Source: CAYMCO01 sp964388955 | Lineage (GTDB): Bacteria > Chloroflexota > Anaerolineae > Anaerolineales > E44-bin32 | DNA length: 64,000 nucleotides | Direction: 5' to 3' | Assembly (NCBI GenBank): GCA_964388955.1 | Contig: CAYMCO010000029.1 | Location: 6,595 to 70,594, forward strand | Shown: piece after piece, positions 35,512-43,910 of the stretch | Layout: each line of letters starts with the position of its first letter | Numbering within the stretch: the stretch's first letter is position 1 | Translations under genes and position numbers: made by a program | The notes under the pieces: generated by a model | Database searches by the model: none | Seen by the model: only the letters and a program-made list of their open reading frames with translations | What the model was told of the DNA's origin: nothing

Positions 35512-36548
35512 ATCCAGTCCCATCCATCTTTGATCTCCGCTTCGAAGAGTTGGAGCAGGTGATCGCCTCCTGGGACGAACCCCCCTATCGCGCCAGGCAG
35601 ATCTGGCATGCGCTGTACGCGGAACAGGTAGAGAGCGTTGGCCAGATTACCACGTTGTCGATGGAGCTGCGCGGCCGTCTCGCCGGGGAATACCGCTTCC
35701 GATCGCTGGCCGAGCGCCGCAAATTGACTTCCAAGGATGGCAGAACCGAGAAGTTCCTGTTCTCGCTCGCGGATGGGAAGGCCATCGAGGTCGTCTTGAT
35801 GCATTATCGCAGGCGCCGCACCGCCTGCATATCCACCCAGGTCGGCTGCGCTATGGGCTGTAGTTTCTGTGCCACCGGGCGCATGGGCTTCGGCCGCCAT
35901 CTCTCCGCCGGGGAGATCGTAGAACAGGTGCTGTATCTTTCACGCCATTTGGCCGTCCAGGATGACCGGTTGACCAACGTAGTGGTGATGGGCATGGGGG
36001 AGCCCTTTCACAACTACGAGGCGACCGCAGAAGCCATCGCGCGTCTCAGCGACCATCGCGGGTTCAACTTCGGCGCCCGTCGTTTTACCGTTTCCACCGT
36101 CGGGCTGGTGCCGATGATCGAGCGTTTCGGCGAGGATATGGGCCAAGTGAACCTGGCCGTATCGCTGCACGCCGCCACAGATGCCCTGCGGGATGAGCTG
36201 ATTCCGATCAACCGGAAGTATCCGCTGGGCCTTCTCATCGGAGCCTGCCGAGAACATGTTCGGAGAACGGGGCGGCGGATCACCTTTGAATGGGCGCTGA
36301 TCAACGGTGTGAACGACGGGCCCGATCAAGCCCAAGCCCTGTGCGGGCTTGTCGAGGGGCTCAACTGCCACGTGAATCTCATCCCCCTTAACCCCATCCG
36401 CGGCTACTCCGGAACCGCCTCCTCCCAGCGCCGCGTAGCCGCCTTCCGAAACGTTCTGCAATCCTGCGGCATACCCACCACCGTGCGCGTCCGCCGCGGT
36501 ATCGAGATCGATGCCGGGTGTGGGCAACTGGCGACGGAATCCGCCTGA
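35508..36548 (+). CDS. rlmN: RlmN, 23S rRNA A2503 / tRNA A37 C2-methyltransferase
   Basis: 346 residues of a radical SAM methyltransferase. The CISTQVGCAMGCSFCATG segment contains the C-x3-C-x2-C Fe-S ligands. The second catalytic cysteine is in IDAGCGQLA near the C-terminus, as in known RlmN. VMGMGEPFHNYE and TVSTVGLVP are family motifs. It needs an Fe-S cluster, so it is a client of the SUF genes. Start GTG overlaps the NagD-like gene by four bases. Confidence 0.96.
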   Translation: MNPVPSIFDLRFEELEQVIASWDEPPYRARQIWHALYAEQVESVGQITTLSMELRGRLAGEYRFRSLAERRKLTSKDGRTEKFLFSLADGKAIEVVLMHYRRRRTACISTQVGCAMGCSFCATGRMGFGRHLSAGEIVEQVLYLSRHLAVQDDRLTNVVVMGMGEPFHNYEATAEAIARLSDHRGFNFGARRFTVSTVGLVPMIERFGEDMGQVNLAVSLHAATDALRDELIPINRKYPLGLLIGACREHVRRTGRRITFEWALINGVNDGPDQAQALCGLVEGLNCHVNLIPLNPIRGYSGTASSQRRVAAFRNVLQSCGIPTTVRVRRGIEIDAGCGQLATESA

Positions 36549-36671
36549 AAGCACAACTCACGCATGGCGTTCCGAATGCCTGGGGCAACTCGTCTCGACG
36601 GTCGCCCCCGGGCACATCAGGGCGAGCAGCGCCGCTGCGATCAGGACGCGCTCGGCCAGGCGTTAAGCGAG

Positions 36672-36688
36672 AAACGCCCTGAGGGGCG
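36672..36688 (-). terminator. Possible terminator of the histidine kinase gene
   Basis: On the minus strand CGCCC-CTCA-GGGCG is followed by TTTCTC. The stem is only five pairs, about 65 bases after the kinase stop. Modest. Confidence 0.4.
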
Positions 36689-36753
36689 CCGGCCTTCCCG
36701 ACCTTGGGATTATCATGATTTCTGTGATTTGACGGCCCGAAAACTCGAGAAAC

Positions 36754-38175
36754 CTATGCGGCATAGCCCGGGGAGCGCAGCTTCTCCAGCGCCTCCGCCG
36801 TTTGTGGAACAGCAAGTCGCACCGAAGTGCCCTTTCCGGGAGCCGAATCCACCACCAGTTTGCCGCTCACCAGCTCTGCCCGCTCATACAGGTTAAGCAT
36901 CCCCATGCTGCCGGATTGCTCGTACCCATCCTGGAGCATCTCCAGATCGAAGCCGTCGCCGTCATCCTCGACGCTCAGGAAGAACATCTCCCCCTTGCTC
37001 CATGCGCGCACCCGGATTTCCTCCGCGTTGGCGTGTTTGCGGGCGTTGGCCACTGCCTCCTCGGCCACGAAGAAGACCACGTTCTGCTTGCGGGCGTCGA
37101 GCCCTGCGGCGGCATCGACGGCAGATTCAACAATCACCCGCTGGTCGAAAGTCTCCTGCGTATTCTTCGCCAGATGTTCCAGCGCCGGTATCAAGCCCTC
37201 CGCTTCCAGCACCAACGGGCGCAAGGCAAACAGCATCTGGCGCATTTCCTTTGTCGTGCGCCGGGCAAGCTCCTCGACCTTGTACAGCTCATCCGCCGCA
37301 GCTTTTGGATCGCGCTCAAGCAGACGACGGACATAGTTCACCCGCATTGTGATCGCGCCGATGGATTGCGTGGGGCCGTCATGCAGGTCCCTGGCCAGCT
37401 TCCGGCGCGCCTCTTCCTGAACTTCCTTGATCCGATCCTTCTCCAGCGCCAGGTTTTCATACATGGCCGCGTTGGTGAGCGCGATCACCGCTTGCTTGGC
37501 GATCAACTCCAGCAGCTCCAGATGCTCCTCGTCAAAGAAATCGGGTTGAGAGTGTCCAAACAGGAGCAGACCGGTGACATCGAAGCCCTGGTATAGCGGC
37601 ACGCAGACCGCGCTCTTGCACCTGTGCAACGCGGTCAGACGGCTGAGCTCGGGATCTTCCTTTGGATTCTCCGTGACCGCGGAGCGGTTGCTGCCAAGCG
37701 CCTGTGCCAACGCACCTCCCCGACCCTCGAATCGAACGCGCATATCGGCATGTGGGAAGCCGCGCGCGGCAGCCACGCGCAGGCCGCCGTCCGCCAAGAT
37801 GAGGAGTGCGCTCACGCTCCGCCCACCCCGCTCCGCTGCTTCTCCCAAGGCGGCTGTCCCCAAGTCGAGACTGAGTTCCTGCACGCGCTCATAGTTCAGG
37901 CTGGCGTTGAGCGTTCCAGAGATCTGCAGCACGGATCGCAGGTGCTCCAGTTCGTCCTGGCGCTTCTTGAGCCGCCTCTGCAACGTGCTGAGCGTCCCAT
38001 CCGAGTCACCCTGCTGACTGGCGGCACTTCGCCTATGCGAGGGTCGCATCACCCAGCGAATGACTACGGCAGCGAGCACGATCAACCCAAGTAGAAAGCC
38101 CGCCAGAATCACGGGTTCGGCGGCCTGTAAGAAACTGCCCAAAGACGTGAAATGGAGGGCATTAGAGAAGTGCAC
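36754..38175 (-). CDS. Membrane-anchored GAF histidine kinase (NarL/DesK type)
   Basis: 473 residues. One N-terminal membrane helix (about 19-42: VILAGFLLGLIVLAAVVIRWV), then a coiled linker, a GAF domain (about 85-245) and a HisKA_3 dimerisation domain with the phospho-acceptor in LARDLHDGPTQSIGA. The HATPase domain has an N box EEAVANARKHA and G boxes DDGDGFD and GSMGMLNLYERAE. This class pairs with NarL/LuxR-type response regulators. None is encoded nearby, so the kinase is an orphan here. Start is GTG (38175) without a strong Shine-Dalgarno, so it may be shorter. Confidence 0.9.
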   Translation of the reverse strand: MHFSNALHFTSLGSFLQAAEPVILAGFLLGLIVLAAVVIRWVMRPSHRRSAASQQGDSDGTLSTLQRRLKKRQDELEHLRSVLQISGTLNASLNYERVQELSLDLGTAALGEAAERGGRSVSALLILADGGLRVAAARGFPHADMRVRFEGRGGALAQALGSNRSAVTENPKEDPELSRLTALHRCKSAVCVPLYQGFDVTGLLLFGHSQPDFFDEEHLELLELIAKQAVIALTNAAMYENLALEKDRIKEVQEEARRKLARDLHDGPTQSIGAITMRVNYVRRLLERDPKAAADELYKVEELARRTTKEMRQMLFALRPLVLEAEGLIPALEHLAKNTQETFDQRVIVESAVDAAAGLDARKQNVVFFVAEEAVANARKHANAEEIRVRAWSKGEMFFLSVEDDGDGFDLEMLQDGYEQSGSMGMLNLYERAELVSGKLVVDSAPGKGTSVRLAVPQTAEALEKLRSPGYAA

Positions 38176-38456
38176 GACTGCCCCAACCTTTTTGAGTCGT
38201 CCCGTCGCGGCAAAGCGTGATGGATGATGCGAAAGTGCGCCCGTCCGTGCGCCGTCCGCAGCAACCCCATATGTCTATAGTATGCGTCATCCTCTCCAAT
38301 TCCCACCTTACAGCCAGCTAACAGACTTCCTCCGCACTAGTGGCGCGTCGATTCGGCACGCCTCCAGCTCATGCGCCGCATCTGGTGGCCCCTTGGTGCA
38401 ACCCAGCGTCCCAGGCGGTCGAAGGCAACCGGGAGTTGGCACGAGGAGGTGAACCC
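38176..38456. other. Gap upstream of the histidine kinase
   Basis: No gene is clear. It should contain the kinase promoter (minus strand CATACTATAGAC near 38275-38286 holds a candidate -10). Towards its right end lies an AGGAGGTGA directed at a 21-codon ORF. Confidence 0.5.
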
Positions 38457-38522
38457 ATGAATGACAATTGTCTATGCGAAACGGAGGTCATCCAGCAGAC
38501 TTCCTCTCCGCTGCCTTGGTGA
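38457..38522 (+). CDS. Candidate 21-aa micro-ORF with perfect Shine-Dalgarno
   Basis: AGGAGGTGA at 38444-38452 is a full nine-base match to the usual 16S anti-Shine-Dalgarno and sits four bases before the ATG. The ORF codes for MNDNCLCETEVIQQTSSPLPW and overlaps the antisense 3' end of the isochorismatase-like gene. It could be a leader peptide, a truncated gene start or chance. No downstream plus-strand gene is nearby. Confidence 0.3.
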   Translation: MNDNCLCETEVIQQTSSPLPW

Positions 38523-39138
38523 ATTCCACGAACGCGCGCTCGATCTCATCGCTCCTCCGTCGCGCCCCCGCTTGCAGGTATTCCATGGCGCGTAGCGCGC
38601 ACTCGTGGGCGGCCTCGCTGGAACCACACACGCAATCCTCCGCCACCCGGCAGAAGTAGTCGCGTTGGTGGCCATCCACAAAGGTATAGTGGACACAGAC
38701 ATCCGTGAGCGCGCCGACCATGATCAATGTGTCGGCCTTGAGGCCCTTCAGCAAGATCTCCAGATCCGTGCCGAAGAAGCAGGAATAGCGCCTCTTTCGG
38801 ATCACGAAATCCTCCGGCCGCAAGTCCACGAGCTCAGCGGAGATTTCCGTCCCGGCCTGCCCCTCGATGTCGTGAACGTCCTCCGCGCCATCTAGTTCGC
38901 GCCCGATATCCACCAGATCCGGCCGATGGACCTCCTGGAAGAAGATGATCGGGATGGCGCTTTCGCGGGCTGCCCGGATCAGCGCCGCCGCCCGCTGCAT
39001 GCGCTGTGGGTAGTCCGCCATCGTGGGTATGGCGGCCTTTTGGTCACCGGCCCGCCGTTCGCCCCCCTGGATGTCAATGGCCAGCAAGACGGGCTGGCCC
39101 TCGATGAGTCTTCGCCGGACGATTTTCCCTTCTCGCAT
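38488..39138 (-). CDS. Isochorismatase-like cysteine hydrolase
   Basis: About 216 residues. The catalytic triad of the family is visible: Asp in LLAIDIQ (near residue 22), Lys in IRKRRYSCF and Cys in ALTDVCVHYT (near 145). The family includes nicotinamidase, N-carbamoylsarcosine amidase and similar hydrolases; the exact substrate cannot be read. The C-terminus carries additional cysteines (FCRVAEDCVCGSS). Two ATGs (39141 and 39138) follow GAGGAAGGG. A good promoter with a long leader lies at 39208-39235. Confidence 0.87.
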   Translation of the reverse strand: MREGKIVRRRLIEGQPVLLAIDIQGGERRAGDQKAAIPTMADYPQRMQRAAALIRAARESAIPIIFFQEVHRPDLVDIGRELDGAEDVHDIEGQAGTEISAELVDLRPEDFVIRKRRYSCFFGTDLEILLKGLKADTLIMVGALTDVCVHYTFVDGHQRDYFCRVAEDCVCGSSEAAHECALRAMEYLQAGARRRSDEIERAFVEFTKAAERKSAG

Positions 39139-39207
39139 CATCCCTTCCTCGTGGATTCTCTCGCCGATTCCGCCGGTTGGGGCACTTGTTGCCGAACGGG
39201 TGCGGGC

Positions 39208-39235
39208 ATTATGCCACTTGGACTCGTGTTGTCAA
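39208..39235 (-). promoter_or_regulatory. Promoter of the isochorismatase-like gene
   Basis: On the minus strand TTGACA (39235-39230), 16 bases, CATAAT (39213-39208). Consensus -35 and 5/6 -10. The leader would be about 60-65 bases. Confidence 0.7.
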
Positions 39236-39265
39236 GTTGGGATTGAAACGGCCTGGTGCGGCGAG

Positions 39266-39325
39266 ATGATCGAGTGCGGGCCCGCTTATGGACTCCGTCA
39301 GCTTGCTGATGGCCGCGAGCGAAGC
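39266..39325 (+). repeat. Dispersed 60-bp repeat, copy B
   Basis: Gap-free alignment to 5955-6014; the 27 bases from CAGCTTGCTG (39299) differ by one base. Same orientation. Confidence 0.65.
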
Positions 39326-39664
39326 GGGCGGAGGGATACGAACTGCGATGTCGATCGCGAAGACTCCACCCCGACGAGGAATGCTGGGGCAATCTCCCCA
39401 CAATTGGGGCGAACCGCCGAATCATGGATTTGCAGCCGGTCCTCCCATACTTCGGGACGTCGGGCATCCCTTCCCCCGCCCCCCAACGACTGCTCCCTGA
39501 GCACTCTTCACCCCCGATTGCTCCCTGACCGCTGTCCACTCCCCATTGCTCACTATGCCTGTATTTGCCGGGTGCGCCTATGTTTTGGGGGAAAGCCCTG
39601 CCTCCCTCGCCTGACGCAGCCGCGGTTCAAAGAGGCCCTCCATTTCAGAGAGAAGTGTCGGCGA

Positions 39665-39753
39665 ACCCCCACCCCCTTGCCCCCTCCCCCAACATGCTGG
39701 GACCGTTTTCCCCGGTCTTCCGGAAGCCGGGGGAGGGGATTGGGGTGAGGGGT
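39665..39753. repeat. C-rich / G-rich inverted repeat
   Basis: A C-run arm (ACCCCCACCCCCTTGCCCCC, continuing to 39690) faces a G-run arm (GGGGGAGGGGATTGGGG, continuing to 39753). They can form a long imperfect stem, with GACCG/CGGTC as an inner hairpin. Similar in composition to the element at 2239. Confidence 0.5.
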
Positions 39754-39794
39754 GGAAAGGACCTCCAAAGGCAGAGTCAATGTTCCGCGTCGTG

Positions 39795-39848
39795 GATCAC
39801 CGCAATGGGCAGTCCAGGAGCTGGGCGGAGGGCGCCCGAGTGACGGGC
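39795..39848 (+). repeat. Dispersed 54-bp repeat, copy A
   Basis: The reverse complement of 54174-54227 with three substitutions in 54 bases and no gaps. Contains GGGCGCCC palindrome. Intergenic in both places. Confidence 0.8.
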
Positions 39849-39903
39849 CGTTCTTCGAACTTAGCCGCCCCTGAAATGGAACAACCCCTATTTGCCTGCC
39901 ATC

Positions 39904-39932
39904 TTGAAAATGGGGGGAGGCAACGGTATCAT
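39904..39932 (+). promoter_or_regulatory. Promoter of rpe (near-leaderless)
   Basis: TTGAAA (39904-39909), 17 bases, TATCAT (39927-39932). The ATG at 39941 is eight bases after the -10 box, so the leader is zero to two bases. Confidence 0.7.
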
Positions 39933-39940
39933 AGAAGCCT

Positions 39941-40621
39941 ATGAAAAGAGGATATCTTATCGCGCCCTCCATCCTCGCCGCGGATTTCTCCAATTTGGAA
40001 GCCGCGATCGGCCAGGCAGAGTCCGGCGGTGCGGATTGGATTCATGTTGACGTCATGGATGGGCATTTCGTTCCCAATTTGACAATGGGGCCGGCAGTCG
40101 TCGCGGGCTGCCGCAAAGCCACCGACCTGCCCCTCGATGTGCACCTAATGATCGAGGCGCCGGAGCGCTTCCTCAAGGCTTTCGCCGATGCAGGGGCGAG
40201 TTCGCTGACCATACAAGTCGAGTCCGGACCGCATCTCTACCGCACGCTGCAGTCCGTGCGCGAGCTGGGCTTGCGTGTGGGGGTCACCATGAACCCTGGC
40301 ACCCCCGTGATCAGCATCCGCCATGTCATCCACCTGGTGGATTTGGTGCTGGTCATGACCGTCAATCCGGGGTTCTCCGGGCAGGAATTCATCCAGCCCA
40401 TGCTCGATAAGATAGGGGAGGTCAGGGAACTCAGGGACCGCGCGAACCCGGAGGCGCGCATCCAAGTCGATGGGGGCATCAGCCCGCAGACAGCGCCCTG
40501 GACCGCTGAAAGGGGGGCCGAGGTCTTTGTCGCCGGCTCGGCGATCTTCCGGCATCCGGAGGGGATCGCCGCTGGCATCCATGCCCTGCGGCGCTCCCTA
40601 CATCGGAGTGATATGCCATGA
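39941..40621 (+). CDS. rpe: Ribulose-phosphate 3-epimerase
   Basis: 226 residues of a TIM-barrel epimerase linking ribulose-5-phosphate and xylulose-5-phosphate in the pentose phosphate pathway. Seen are IAPSILAADFSNL, WIHVDVMDGHFVPNLTMGP (catalytic Asp and metal His/Asp), LDVHLMI, TVNPGFSGQEFI, and QVDGGISPQT with the second catalytic Asp. Length is normal. Monocistronic, with a promoter abutting the ATG. Its end meets the terminator of the convergent rpmB gene. Confidence 0.97.
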   Translation: MKRGYLIAPSILAADFSNLEAAIGQAESGGADWIHVDVMDGHFVPNLTMGPAVVAGCRKATDLPLDVHLMIEAPERFLKAFADAGASSLTIQVESGPHLYRTLQSVRELGLRVGVTMNPGTPVISIRHVIHLVDLVLVMTVNPGFSGQEFIQPMLDKIGEVRELRDRANPEARIQVDGGISPQTAPWTAERGAEVFVAGSAIFRHPEGIAAGIHALRRSLHRSDMP

Positions 40622-40642
40622 AAAGGGCCGCCGGAGCGGCCC
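40621..40642 (-). terminator. Terminator of rpmB
   Basis: On the minus strand GGGCCGC-TCCG-GCGGCCC (7-bp stem) is followed by TTTT. It touches the rpe stop codon. Confidence 0.75.
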
Positions 40643-40677
40643 CGAGCGGACACGATCGGTTGGGGGAAGGAGGGAGG

Positions 40678-40857
40678 CTAAACTCGCGCCAAGCGTTTGA
40701 TGCACTTGGCACACAAGGTCTTGCGCACCAGGCGCCCGTTTTCCATCACCCGCACGCGCTGCAAATTGGGCTTGAACTTGCGCTTCGTCGCCTTCATCGA
40801 AAAGCTTCGGGATTGCCCGAATGCCGTTGACTTGCCACACCGTTCGCACTTGGCCAT
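40678..40857 (-). CDS. rpmB: 50S ribosomal protein L28 (zinc-ribbon form)
   Basis: 59 residues. Starts MAKCERCGK and ends CAKCIKRL, giving two C-x2-C pairs (C4, C7 and two near 50-53), the zinc-binding C+ form. The GQSRSFSMKATKRKFKPNLQ core is typical. The ATG at 40857 is chosen over 40863. Single gene with its own promoter and terminator. Confidence 0.95.
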   Translation of the reverse strand: MAKCERCGKSTAFGQSRSFSMKATKRKFKPNLQRVRVMENGRLVRKTLCAKCIKRLARV

Positions 40858-40908
40858 GAACAAATATCCCTTGCGCCGTCAGTTTCGCCTTGATCTTATT
40901 CGGATGAA

Positions 40909-40938
40909 ATCTTACCACAGCCTTGAACTTACCTTCAA
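40909..40938 (-). promoter_or_regulatory. Promoter of rpmB with overlapping palindrome
   Basis: On the minus strand TTGAAG (40938-40933), 18 bases, TAAGAT (40914-40909). CTTGAA-N6-TTCAAG (40922-40939) overlaps the -35 box and could be an operator between the divergent rpmB and Asp23-family genes. Confidence 0.6.
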
Positions 40939-40968
40939 GACCCGACAGCCGTGTGTGGAGAGCAGAAC

Positions 40969-41325
40969 ATGACCGGTGAGACTACAAGCCTCGGCCGCAT
41001 ATCCATCACGCCCAAAGCGATTGCCTCCATCGCATCCCACGCCGCGCTGCAGTCCTACGGCATTGTAGGGATGGCGCCCAAGAGTCTGGTGGACGGCATC
41101 GCGAATGCTGTCGTGCAGGACCCGGCGCACGGCGTGGATGTGCGCGCAACCATAGATCAACTCTTCATCGATTTATATGTGATCGTGGAATACGGCACGC
41201 GGATATCATCGGTGACCCAGAGCGTGGCCAATTCGGTGCGATACCATGTGGAGCGCGCGCTGGGGATGCCTGTGGCGGCAATCAACGTCCACGTTCAGGA
41301 CCTGCGGGTGAGCGACACAAATTGA
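40969..41325 (+). CDS. Asp23/Gls24-family protein
   Basis: 118 residues of the Asp23 (Gls24/YqhY/YloU) family: GRISITPKAIASIASHAALQSYGIVGM at the N-terminus, then the beta-rich VDVRATIDQLFIDLYVIVEYGTRI and the final VRYHVERALGMPVAAINVHVQDL. In Firmicutes, YloU lies directly before the DAK2 protein YloV, as here, and such proteins are tied to envelope or fatty-acid homeostasis. ATG at 40969 has GGAGAG upstream. First gene of a seven-gene operon. Confidence 0.9.
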   Translation: MTGETTSLGRISITPKAIASIASHAALQSYGIVGMAPKSLVDGIANAVVQDPAHGVDVRATIDQLFIDLYVIVEYGTRISSVTQSVANSVRYHVERALGMPVAAINVHVQDLRVSDTN

Positions 41326-41343
41326 ATTTGTCCAAGGAGAACG

Positions 41344-43038
41344 TTGGTCTTGACTGATTCTGATCGGTCCCGGCAACGAAGGGAAAAGCTCCTGCATAAG
41401 TATCGCACCATCGACGGCCAGGACCTTGTCAAGCTGTGCGATGCCGGCCTGCAGTGGCTGCACACCAATCAGGAGCTTGTAAACTCCTTGAACGTGTTTC
41501 CCGTGCCTGATGGGGACACTGGCACCAATATGGTTTTGACAATGAAATCGGCCGCCCAGGAGGTCGAGGGCTCGGGCGAGAAATCTGTGGGAAAGATCGT
41601 CCACGCCATTGCCCATGGCGCATTGATGGGAGCGCGAGGGAATTCCGGCGTGATCCTCTCCCAGCTTTGGCGAGGTGTCGCTCGGGCCCTCGATGGAGAG
41701 TCTGTCCTCGACGTGGACAATCTCGTCACCGCCCTCGGGGAGGCCCGGGATACCGCCTACAAAGGCGTCGTGCGGCCAGTGGAAGGCACCATTCTTACGG
41801 TTTCCAAGGCCATCGCCTCAGGGGCGCAGCAGGCCCGCCAGAATGGCGCCACCTCGGTGTTGGAGGTATTGGAGGTGCTGGTGGAGAAAGCCGATGAGTC
41901 GGTCGAGCAGACGCCGGATCTACTCCCCGTTTTGAAAGAAGCCGGCGTCGTCGATGCCGGCGGCAAAGGCCTGCTATTGCTTTTGGAGGGGATGCTGCGC
42001 CTGGCCAACAGGCAGCCGCTCGATGAGGCGCAGGCCGCCCTGCAGCCCTTGAGCGCACTCTCCCTGTCGGCCGAGTCTGAATTGATCGAGCCCGGGCAGG
42101 ATTGGGAGGTCGTGGTGGACTTCAAGACCCGGCGCGATCTGGACATCGACCAACTCTACGAGGACCTGGAAGCCATGGGCACCTCGATCCAACTCGGCCA
42201 AGGGGATGGAATGCACCGCATGCATATCCACACCCGGGATCAGGAGCAGTACAAGCCCATTGAATACTGCCGCGGCTTGGGGACGGTAACCAGAGTCGCC
42301 ATCGAGAACCTCATGGTCCAGCAGGAGGAGCACCTTTCCGAAGCGGAAGAGAGCTTCCCATTCCCTGCCAGGATAGAGCCGGATCAGATCGCCGCGGTCG
42401 TAGTGGCGCCCGGGCCCGGCATCGCGCGCGTCTTCGCCAGTCTGGGGGCCGCGGCCATCGTTAAGGGCGGGCAAACCATGAACCCCAGCACGGAAGAGAT
42501 CCTCTCCGCATTCGAGCAATTGCCCTCAGACAAGATCGTCATCCTCCCTAACAACAAGAACATCCTGCTCGCCGCTCGCCAAACCGCAGAGATGACCGTG
42601 AAACAGGTCAGGATCGTCCCCTCGGTCTCCGTGCCGCAGGGTGTAGCGGCCATGTTTGCCCTTGACCCGGACGGCGACTTCGAGCAAGTCGTCCAGGCGA
42701 TGAACTCCGCGATGGCGGAACCACAGTCCGGTGCCCTGACCACCGCCACGCGTTCCGCCGAGATTGATGGGGTACACGTGAGGCAAGGTCAGGTGATCGG
42801 CATGCTCGACGGTCAGCTCGTGACTGCCGGGGATAGTCTCGAACCGACGTTGATCGAACTGCTGCGGATGGCGGAACCCGAGGGGGCTGAGTTGGTCACC
42901 CTCTACTACGGGGCGGATCTGACCCCCGCCCTGAGCAATCAAATGGCGGACAGGGTGCGGGAGCTATGGCCGAACCTTGAGGTGGAAGTGGTCGAGGGCG
43001 GCCAGCCGCATTATAGCTTCCTCGTAGCGATCGAGTAG
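41344..43038 (+). CDS. fakA: Fatty acid kinase catalytic subunit (FakA/YloV, DAK2 family)
   Basis: 564 residues. The N-terminal DhaL-type kinase domain holds the metal/ATP motif NVFPVPDGDTGTNMVLTM and the HGALMGARGNSGVILSQ stretch, both typical. A middle domain (about 210-330) is followed by a C-terminal DegV-like domain. FakA phosphorylates fatty acids bound to a DegV-family FakB. Two DegV genes follow, supporting the call. Start TTG (41344) behind AAGGAG; a second TTG is two codons later. Confidence 0.92.
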   Translation: MVLTDSDRSRQRREKLLHKYRTIDGQDLVKLCDAGLQWLHTNQELVNSLNVFPVPDGDTGTNMVLTMKSAAQEVEGSGEKSVGKIVHAIAHGALMGARGNSGVILSQLWRGVARALDGESVLDVDNLVTALGEARDTAYKGVVRPVEGTILTVSKAIASGAQQARQNGATSVLEVLEVLVEKADESVEQTPDLLPVLKEAGVVDAGGKGLLLLLEGMLRLANRQPLDEAQAALQPLSALSLSAESELIEPGQDWEVVVDFKTRRDLDIDQLYEDLEAMGTSIQLGQGDGMHRMHIHTRDQEQYKPIEYCRGLGTVTRVAIENLMVQQEEHLSEAEESFPFPARIEPDQIAAVVVAPGPGIARVFASLGAAAIVKGGQTMNPSTEEILSAFEQLPSDKIVILPNNKNILLAARQTAEMTVKQVRIVPSVSVPQGVAAMFALDPDGDFEQVVQAMNSAMAEPQSGALTTATRSAEIDGVHVRQGQVIGMLDGQLVTAGDSLEPTLIELLRMAEPEGAELVTLYYGADLTPALSNQMADRVRELWPNLEVEVVEGGQPHYSFLVAIE

Positions 43039-43040
43039 CG

Positions 43041-43910
43041 ATGAGCGGTATTCATATCGTCACCGACAGCTCGGCCCAATTCCCTCCTCCCGGCCTTGCG
43101 GACCGCTATCCGGTGACCGTGCTGCCCACCTCGCTCAGGCTCGCGGGGCACGGCCGCATCGAAAGCGTTTCTCATCTGGACGGCTTGCGGGGCGTGCGCT
43201 ACTTGTTCCAGGAACCCGCCACAGCGCCCGTCCACCTGGGACCTACGGTCGGGGAGTTCGCCGAGGCCTACGAGCGCTTGCGCGGCCAGACCGATGAGAT
43301 CATCTCCATACATCCCTCCGCCGAGATCAGTGACGCCCTGACCAACGCCACAAAGGCGAGCCAGATGTTCCTCGGTCGCTCCAGCATCCAGGTGATCGAT
43401 TCCAAGATGATGTCCTCCGGATTGGGGCTGCTGGTCAGGGCGACCGCGGAGGCCATTCTTAAGGGAGCGGACTACGAGGAGCTGGTTCGGGTCATCCACG
43501 GGGTCATCCCCCGCCTGTATGCCGTCTTCTATCTCAAGGACTTGATGTATTTGGAACGAAACGGCCTAACCAGCCGCTCCCAAGCCATATTGGGAAACAT
43601 GCTCGGCCTGATCCCCTTCCTGACAATCGAGGAGGGCCACATCATCCCCATGGAGAAGGTGCGTTCCCCTGCCAAAGCCATGGATAAGATGATCGAGTTC
43701 GTGACCGAGTTCTCGCACTTGGATGAGATCGCCATATTGCATGACGCCGGGGATCGGGATGGCGCCGATCATGCGATCGCCGATCGGCTCAGACTGATCT
43801 ATCCGCACGCCACCATCACCATCTCTGAATACAATCCCGCCGTGGCCTCCTTCGTCGGTTTGGGCAGCCTGGGCGTGGTGGTGCTGGAGGCGGAGGATGG
43901 CCTGACGTGA
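43041..43910 (+). CDS. DegV-family fatty-acid-binding protein (FakB-like), first copy
   Basis: 289 residues. The N-terminal IVTDSSAQFPP carries the TDS motif, and the C-terminal domain with GLGSLGVVVL closes the lipid pocket. DegV proteins present acyl chains to FakA. It begins two bases after fakA. Differs clearly from the next DegV protein, so the two may prefer different acyl chains. Confidence 0.9.
   Translation: MSGIHIVTDSSAQFPPPGLADRYPVTVLPTSLRLAGHGRIESVSHLDGLRGVRYLFQEPATAPVHLGPTVGEFAEAYERLRGQTDEIISIHPSAEISDALTNATKASQMFLGRSSIQVIDSKMMSSGLGLLVRATAEAILKGADYEELVRVIHGVIPRLYAVFYLKDLMYLERNGLTSRSQAILGNMLGLIPFLTIEEGHIIPMEKVRSPAKAMDKMIEFVTEFSHLDEIAILHDAGDRDGADHAIADRLRLIYPHATITISEYNPAVASFVGLGSLGVVVLEAEDGLT

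Larger units (their letters stand above)
39142..39940. other. 800-bp gene-free mosaic of repeats
   Basis: No ORF is convincing. Left to right: the isochorismatase promoter; copy B of the 60-bp dispersed repeat (39266-39325); a word array of GATTGCTCCCTGACCGCTG-type words (about 39490-39560); a C-rich/G-rich inverted repeat (39665-39753) with an inner GACCG/CGGTC hairpin; copy A of the 54-bp repeat (39795-39848); and the rpe promoter. Confidence 0.65.
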
